Shown piece after piece: positions 59,861 through 64,000 of a stretch of 64,000 bases of DNA (positions within the stretch are counted from its first letter, which is position 1; each line of letters begins with the position of its first letter). The stretch spans positions 1 through 64,000 of the forward strand of contig CAMZDG010000014.1 in NCBI GenBank assembly GCA_947305245.1. The letters run 5' to 3'. The DNA is from an uncultured Lachnospiraceae bacterium. GTDB taxonomy: Bacteria > Bacillota > Clostridia > Lachnospirales > Lachnospiraceae. The notes below the pieces were generated by a model. That model made no database searches and was not told the origin of the DNA. It was given only the letters and a program-made list of their open reading frames with translations. Position numbers and translations under genes: made by a program.

Positions 59861-61432
59861 ATGTTTTGTACAAACTGTGGAGCTCGTCTGGATGACGACA
59901 TTTTGTTCTGCCCCAATTGCGGTACCAAGATAGAGCGTCCGGCAGCACCCGCGAAGGCGGAGGAAAAGCCTGCCGATCAGCCCACTGAGCCCGTTAAGGC
60001 AGAAGAGAAAGTGGAAGAAAAGCCTGCCGAGAAGGCAGCAGAGCCTGTGAAGGTTGAAGAGCCTGCGAAGGCGGAAGAAAAGCCCGCTGAGAAGGCAGCA
60101 GAACCTGCAAAGGCAGAAGAAAAGCCTGCAGAGCCTGCAAAGGCTGAGGAGCCTGCGAAGGCGGAAGAAAAGCCCGCAGAGCCCGCAAAGGCAGAGGAGC
60201 CTGCAAAGGCGGAAGAAAAGCCCGCAGAGCCCGCAAAGGCAGAGGAGCCTGCAAAGGCAGAGGAGCCTGTAAAGGCAGAAGAAAAGCCTGCAGAGCCCGT
60301 AAAGGCAGAGGAGCCTGCAAAGGCAGAAGAGCCTGTAAAGGCAGAAGAAAAGCCTGCAGAGCCCGTAAAGGCAGAGGAGCCTGCAAAGGCAGAAGAAAAG
60401 CCTGCAGAGCCTGTAAAGGCAGAAGAAAAGCCCGCAGAGCCCGCAAAGGCAGCAGAACCTGTGAAAGCAGCAGAGCCTGCAAAAGAAGCGAAAAAAGAGA
60501 AGAAGAAAGGGTTGTATCCTAAGCCCTCAGCGGGGAAGGTTTTCCTTTCCCTGCTGATCTGCCTTCTGATCTTTGTGTTACTGCTTGGCGCCGGCATTCT
60601 GGTCTCCGTCAGAATGAGCTTCTCCGAGGAGAAGGTGAAGAAGACGCTGAGCGACATTGACGTAAAGGAAGTCACCTTACCTAACCTCGACGGCGGTAAG
60701 GAGCTTTCCCTTGTGGATTTCCTGGAAGAAGCCAGCGGATTCAACTTTGAGAAAACGGCCGGCATTCAGAAGAAGGATCTTGAAAAGTTCCTTGGAAAGT
60801 CTTACGTGATCGACATGGTATCGGATTTCGTCGGCGGCTACGTTGGATATTTCATGGAAGGGAAGGAGCCGGATCCCTTCAAGAAGAAGGACGTGCTGAA
60901 GTTCGTGGAAGAGCATGACGCTGATCTGCGCGATCTCCTTGGATTCTCCTTTGTTTATAAGAATCCTGAGACCGGCAAGAGCCAGGTATATGACGTGGAC
61001 ATCAACAATGCCTTCAAGGATCTGGGCACTGATGAGATCACGCCGGAATTCCTGGAGAAGGAAACGGGCCTTACCTTTAAGTACGTAAAGCTTGCGCTTT
61101 CCATGACCATGCTGATCATCCTGGGCGCTGCAGCTCTGGTACTGATCATTCTGGTACTCCTGATCCACGTGAAGACGCCTCGCAGCGGATTCTCCTTCGC
61201 GGGAATGACGATGATGCTCTCCGGCATCGTACTTGGTGGCTGCGCAGGACTTGCTCTTGCGTTCCAGGGATCGAGAAACCTTGGTTCTTTGATCATCGGC
61301 ATTGTGAAACCGCTTGAGATCAATATGCTGATCGTTGGCGGCGGCCTGTTTGTTCTGGGTCTTCTGATCTTTGTCATTGCAAGATCGATCTGCAAGGCAT
61401 GTGCAAAGAAGAAGCTGGCAGCAAACGAATAA
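59861..61432 (+). CDS. Zinc-ribbon membrane protein with Lys/Ala/Glu/Pro repeats and four helices
   Basis: A 523-residue protein. C4 ribbon (CTNCGARLDDDILFCPNCG), then about 165 residues of KAEEPAKAEEKPAEP repeats, one helix (VFLSLLICLLIFVLLLGAGIL), an outer segment of about 150 residues with DIDVKEVTLPNLDGG and FVEEHDADLRDLLGF, and three closely packed C-terminal helices. The repeat region resembles rigid linkers such as the Pro/Ala arm of TonB. It shares the ribbon-plus-charged-linker plan with the gene upstream, suggesting partners at the membrane. No family is recognised. A terminator follows. Confidence 0.8.
   Translation: MFCTNCGARLDDDILFCPNCGTKIERPAAPAKAEEKPADQPTEPVKAEEKVEEKPAEKAAEPVKVEEPAKAEEKPAEKAAEPAKAEEKPAEPAKAEEPAKAEEKPAEPAKAEEPAKAEEKPAEPAKAEEPAKAEEPVKAEEKPAEPVKAEEPAKAEEPVKAEEKPAEPVKAEEPAKAEEKPAEPVKAEEKPAEPAKAAEPVKAAEPAKEAKKEKKKGLYPKPSAGKVFLSLLICLLIFVLLLGAGILVSVRMSFSEEKVKKTLSDIDVKEVTLPNLDGGKELSLVDFLEEASGFNFEKTAGIQKKDLEKFLGKSYVIDMVSDFVGGYVGYFMEGKEPDPFKKKDVLKFVEEHDADLRDLLGFSFVYKNPETGKSQVYDVDINNAFKDLGTDEITPEFLEKETGLTFKYVKLALSMTMLIILGAAALVLIILVLLIHVKTPRSGFSFAGMTMMLSGIVLGGCAGLALAFQGSRNLGSLIIGIVKPLEINMLIVGGGLFVLGLLIFVIARSICKACAKKKLAANE
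59990..60480 (+). repeat. Coding tandem repeats (Lys-Ala-Glu-Glu-Pro type)
   Basis: Fifteen-bp units such as GCAGAGGAGCCTGCA and GCGGAAGAAAAGCCC alternate in higher-order blocks of 45-60 bp. Some blocks are nearly identical, pointing to recent duplications. Confidence 0.93.
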
Positions 61433-61449
61433 TCATAAGCTACATAACG

Positions 61450-61487
61450 AATCCCTTGACGTCCTCGCGACGCCAAGGGATTTTTTT
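61450..61487 (+). terminator. Intrinsic terminator after the second zinc-ribbon gene
   Basis: ATCCCTTGACGTC (61451-61463) pairs with GACGCCAAGGGAT (61469-61481), near-perfect, CTCGC loop, then seven T residues. Confidence 0.92.
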
Positions 61488-61618
61488 GCTTTGAGGCGGT
61501 TATATTGGACTTGAAACATGCTACCTTTATAGTGACAAAAGAAACAAGGGAAATGCCCAGGGCGACCAGCGCGGCACGGGCAGTGGGAAAGGGAAGCAGT
61601 TAAAGGAGGTTGAGCGAC

Positions 61619-61999
61619 ATGAAGTCAAAGAGTGAGAAGTGGATCGGGAGAATGATCATTGGATTATTCATCATTATGGCATTGGCCCTTTGCATTGGCG
61701 TGACGGCCTCTGCAAGGGGGAAGGCGCTTCGGGAGGAGAGGCAGAAGGCATATCTGGAGAAGAAGGCAGTGGTGGTACGCACCGTCAGGGAGTACCTTTC
61801 CGAGCGGGGGTACCAAAACAGCGGCGTCACGCTGACGCGCAGGGAATATGGCGAGGATGAGGAGGAATATCAGCTGGCGGTCCATCACGGCAGGCTGGAG
61901 CACTTAAGCGACTCGGAGCGGGAGGAGCTTGAGGATGCGCTTGCGCAGTTCGCTTCGGGATTTGGCTCTGATGCGGTGATGCTGGTCACTCTGAACTAG
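61619..61999 (+). CDS. Small single-helix membrane protein of unknown function
   Basis: A 126-residue product: basic start (KSKSEKWIGR), one helix (MIIGLFIIMALALCIGVTA), then a charged outer domain with VREYLSERGYQNSGVTLTRRE and LSDSEREELEDALAQFASGFGSDAVMLV. The pattern resembles small secreted or membrane-tethered basic/acidic alpha-beta domains but no family is recognised. The ATG at 61619 is preceded by AAAGGAGG; a TTG three codons earlier is less likely. Confidence 0.8.
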   Translation: MKSKSEKWIGRMIIGLFIIMALALCIGVTASARGKALREERQKAYLEKKAVVVRTVREYLSERGYQNSGVTLTRREYGEDEEEYQLAVHHGRLEHLSDSEREELEDALAQFASGFGSDAVMLVTLN

Positions 62000-62036
62000 A
62001 CAGAGGAAATAAATTATAATTTCAGTGAAGAACTAC

Positions 62037-62065
62037 GTGACAATTGTCTCCAAAAGGGGTATACT
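62037..62065 (+). promoter_or_regulatory. Promoter of the DUF1653 gene
   Basis: GTGACA (62037-62042), 17 bp, TATACT (62060-62065). Confidence 0.6.
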
Positions 62066-62097
62066 CTAAATAGCGGAAGCCATAGGAGGATGAGACA

Positions 62098-62739
62098 ATG
62101 TCAATGATTCCGAGACCCCAGGAAATTTATCAACATTTCAAAGGAAACCTTTATCAGATCATAACGGTGGCAGAGCATTCGGAGACAGGTGAGAAGCTTG
62201 TGATCTATCAGGCGCTGTATGGCGACTTTAAGGTCTATGCGCGGGAGCTTGGCATGTTTACCAGCCCCGTGGACCGCGTGAAATACCCGAACGCGACGCA
62301 GGAATACCGCTTTGAACGCGTGACTCCCGCTGCGCAGCCTGTATATGCAACGCAGCCAACGGCGCAACCTGCGACTCAGGCGACATATGCGGCCCAGACG
62401 GCAACGCAGCCAGTAGCACAACCTGTGACGCAGGCGACATATGCGGCCCAGACGGCAGCGCAGCCTGCGACCCAACCTGCAGCGCAGCCGACCTCTGTGG
62501 CAGAGGAGGGCGGTGCAGACTTGGATCCCCTGCTCCTGGAGTTCTTGGATGCGGACGGCTATGAGGCAAAGCTCAATATTCTTGCGGCGCTGCATCACAG
62601 GATCACGCAGGACATGATTACCATCATGGCCCTGGCGAGCGACGTGGAGGTCGCGGAGGGTGAGCTGGAGGATCGTTACGTTCAGCTTAGGAACTGCCTC
62701 CTGACCATGGAAAAGTATGAGTGCAACCGCATGAGATGA
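62098..62739 (+). CDS. DUF1653-domain protein with Gln/Ala/Thr-rich linker
   Basis: A 213-residue protein. The DUF1653 domain (residues 4-77) shows IPRPQEIYQHFKGNLYQIITVAEHSETGEKLVIYQALYG (core YQHFKGNLYQI) and VYARELGMF. A repeat linker of QPATQATYAAQTA-like units (about residues 80-140) follows, then a helical acidic C-terminal domain (LDPLLLEFLDADGYEAKLNIL, core LLLEFLDADGY). DUF1653 alone is about 70 residues, so the extension is unusual. Cytosolic; function unknown. AGGAGG sets the ATG. Confidence 0.88.
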   Translation: MSMIPRPQEIYQHFKGNLYQIITVAEHSETGEKLVIYQALYGDFKVYARELGMFTSPVDRVKYPNATQEYRFERVTPAAQPVYATQPTAQPATQATYAAQTATQPVAQPVTQATYAAQTAAQPATQPAAQPTSVAEEGGADLDPLLLEFLDADGYEAKLNILAALHHRITQDMITIMALASDVEVAEGELEDRYVQLRNCLLTMEKYECNRMR

Positions 62740-62782
62740 GAAAGGCTTCCTGACGGCGATGAGCCGGAAAGGAGCGGGAAGC

Positions 62783-63745
62783 ATGGCAAGGGAATTGACG
62801 GATAAGATGGTGATTGGCGTGTCCTCGAGGGCGCTCTTTGACATGAGCGTGGAGAATCGGATCTTCGAGACGGAGGGCGTTGAGGCGTACTGCAGGTATC
62901 AGGTGGAGCATGAGACGGAGGTATTAAAGCCGGGCCCCGGCTTCGAGCTGATCCGTTCGCTCCTGACCTTAAATCAGCTTCGTCCCGGGCGGGAGCTCGT
63001 GGAAGTGATCATAATGTCGCGCAACAGCCCTGACACTTCCCTGCGGGTCTTCAATGCCATTGAGCATTATGGCCTGCCCATCACCAGGGCGGTTCTTGTC
63101 AGCGGGGCTTCCCTGGCACCTTATCTGAATGCATTTCGGACGGATCTTTTCCTGTCCGCTTATGAAGATGACGTGCAGTCGGCCGTGGACAGCGGGATTG
63201 CTGCCGGGATCATCTGCACGGAGCACGTGACGAAGATCAAGGATTTCCCGGAGGTGAAGAGGCGGCCTGACCGCATCCGCATTGCCTTCGACGGAGATGC
63301 GGTCCTGTTCACGGATGAATCAGAACAGATCTTTCAGGAAAAGGGTCTGCAGGCGTTCGAGGAGAATGAGCGCGTCCTGGCGGAGACGCCGCTTGCGGAA
63401 GGACCCTTTGCCAATTTTCTTAGGAAGCTTTCGGATCTTCAGCGGGAGCTGGGCGTGGAGGATTGCCCGATCCGTACGGCCCTTGTGACGGCGCGAAGCG
63501 CCCCTGCGCATGAGCGAGTGATCCGGACGCTCCGTTCCTGGAACGTAAGGGTGGACGAGGCATTTTTCCTTGGCGGACTGGAGAAGAAGGAAATCCTGAG
63601 GGCCTTCGGGGCACAGATCTTCTTTGACGATCAGACCGTGCACACTGCCAGCGCATCACAGGCAGTTCCCGCCGCCAGAGTGCCTTATCGAAACAGAAAG
63701 AGAACGCTTTTGCCGAATGAAGAAACAAACTGCAAAACAGGATAA
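62783..63745 (+). CDS. 5'-nucleotidase (cytosolic NT5-like family)
   Basis: A 320-residue HAD-type protein of the 5'-nucleotidase family. VIGVSSRALFDMS opens it, then VEVIIMSRNSPDTSLRVF, ITRAVLVSGASLAPYL, IRIAFDGDAVLFTDESE (DxDxxL HAD-like motif) and VDEAFFLGGLEKKEIL, with FFDDQ near the end. It would remove phosphate from IMP or other nucleoside monophosphates. ATG 62783 follows GGAG; ATG 62759 is also possible. Its last 29 bases overlap the start of mutY. Confidence 0.88.
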   Translation: MARELTDKMVIGVSSRALFDMSVENRIFETEGVEAYCRYQVEHETEVLKPGPGFELIRSLLTLNQLRPGRELVEVIIMSRNSPDTSLRVFNAIEHYGLPITRAVLVSGASLAPYLNAFRTDLFLSAYEDDVQSAVDSGIAAGIICTEHVTKIKDFPEVKRRPDRIRIAFDGDAVLFTDESEQIFQEKGLQAFEENERVLAETPLAEGPFANFLRKLSDLQRELGVEDCPIRTALVTARSAPAHERVIRTLRSWNVRVDEAFFLGGLEKKEILRAFGAQIFFDDQTVHTASASQAVPAARVPYRNRKRTLLPNEETNCKTG

Positions 63746-64000
63746 TTTAGGAAATCTTAAGGAAGAATTTAAAACTGAAAGCCTAAAACGAATTTCAAAT
63801 CCGCTTCTTTCATGGTATGATGAGAACAAGCGGATTTTGCCTTGGAGGGAGGATGCTTCTCCTTACAGGGTGTGGGTTTCGGAGATCATGCTCCAGCAGA
63901 CTCGCGTAGAGGCCGTAAAGCCGTATTATGAGCGTTTTATGAAGGCACTGCCAAGCATTGCGGCGCTTGCCTCGGCGCAGGAGGAGGATCTCCTAAAGCT
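63717..64000 (+). CDS. mutY: A/G-specific adenine glycosylase, N-terminal part
   Basis: The frame runs off the right edge after 94 codons. After a roughly 30-residue polar leader comes LLSWYDENKRILPWREDASPYRVWVSEIMLQQTRVEAVKPYY (core VWVSEIMLQQTRVEAVKPYY), the strongly conserved N-terminus of MutY, including the catalytic Glu in SEIMLQQT. MutY removes adenine mispaired with 8-oxoguanine. The ATG at 63717 lacks a clear ribosome site and may be coupled to the upstream gene; internal starts are possible. Confidence 0.93.
   Translation, partial: MKKQTAKQDNLGNLKEEFKTESLKRISNPLLSWYDENKRILPWREDASPYRVWVSEIMLQQTRVEAVKPYYERFMKALPSIAALASAQEEDLLK

Noticed and set aside
59990..60480. CRISPR-like array of short repeats
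   Set aside because: The repeats are in frame, encode Lys-Ala-Glu-Glu-Pro units and have no constant spacers.

Overview
The window looks like chromosomal DNA of a spore-forming Clostridia member, most likely Lachnospiraceae. The support is a spoIIA operon (spoIIAA-spoIIAB-sigF) followed by spoVA genes, a T-box leader on valS, strong AGGAGG-type ribosome sites, Firmicute TTGACA/TATAAT promoters, an ECF vitamin transporter subunit and many plant-glycan enzymes. Genus cannot be fixed from the sequence alone. No rRNA, tRNA, CRISPR array, prophage or intact insertion sequence was seen.

Layout. 0-8 kb: tail of an Rpn-like protein, TraX-like membrane protein, SGNH-hydrolase lipoprotein, a PadR/DUF1700/DUF4097 envelope module with a twin operator, an ion-transporter-superfamily permease, a cytidylate-kinase-like protein and a VanY-type lipoprotein peptidase. 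8-12 kb: a vitamin B6 salvage module (ECF S component, pyridoxal kinase, divergent PdxR-type regulator). 11.8-20.3 kb: lipoprotein serpin, GH94 phosphorylase, a promoter-led 600-nt array of hairpins, GH51 arabinofuranosidase and a LacI-like-sensor/GGDEF protein. 20.5-23.9 kb, minus strand: an operon of a small membrane protein, a CPBP protease, a second membrane protein sharing its ectodomain, and an XRE repressor. 24-31 kb: F420-ligase-like protein, GH36 enzyme with LacI regulator, Gly/Ser-rich lipoprotein and a LytTR/DUF3021/DUF7010 module with a likely LytTR site. 31-38 kb: a compact unassigned pathway of an acyl-adenylating enzyme, two GNAT-like proteins and two B12-type radical SAM proteins. 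38-49 kb: T-box and valS, folC, an unlisted 55-codon gene, a zinc-ribbon TPR protein, the sporulation block and a GH25 lysozyme. 49-55 kb: two dehydrogenase-fold enzymes and a MarR-controlled heterodimeric ABC exporter. 55.9-64 kb: pepT, aquaporin, two zinc-ribbon membrane proteins with long charged repeats, a DUF1653 protein, a 5'-nucleotidase and the start of mutY.

The most unusual content is non-coding. A family of large rod-like inverted repeats occurs at 34858-35034, 55585-55826 and (minus strand) 55171-55399, with a minimal relative at 40861-40937. The copies keep fixed ends (CTCGAGGGG...CCCCGAG), a fixed inner motif (GGTACTTAG...CTTAGTACC) and mismatches at the same places, while the helices between them change with compensating substitutions. 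This is the signature of a conserved folded element. I do not recognise it as a named RNA or mobile-element family. A second, different array of hairpins (15809-16410) sits directly behind a good promoter and consists of two diverged copies of one roughly 300-nt module. Several intergenic regions also carry short echoes of the preceding gene's 3' end or short tandem duplications.
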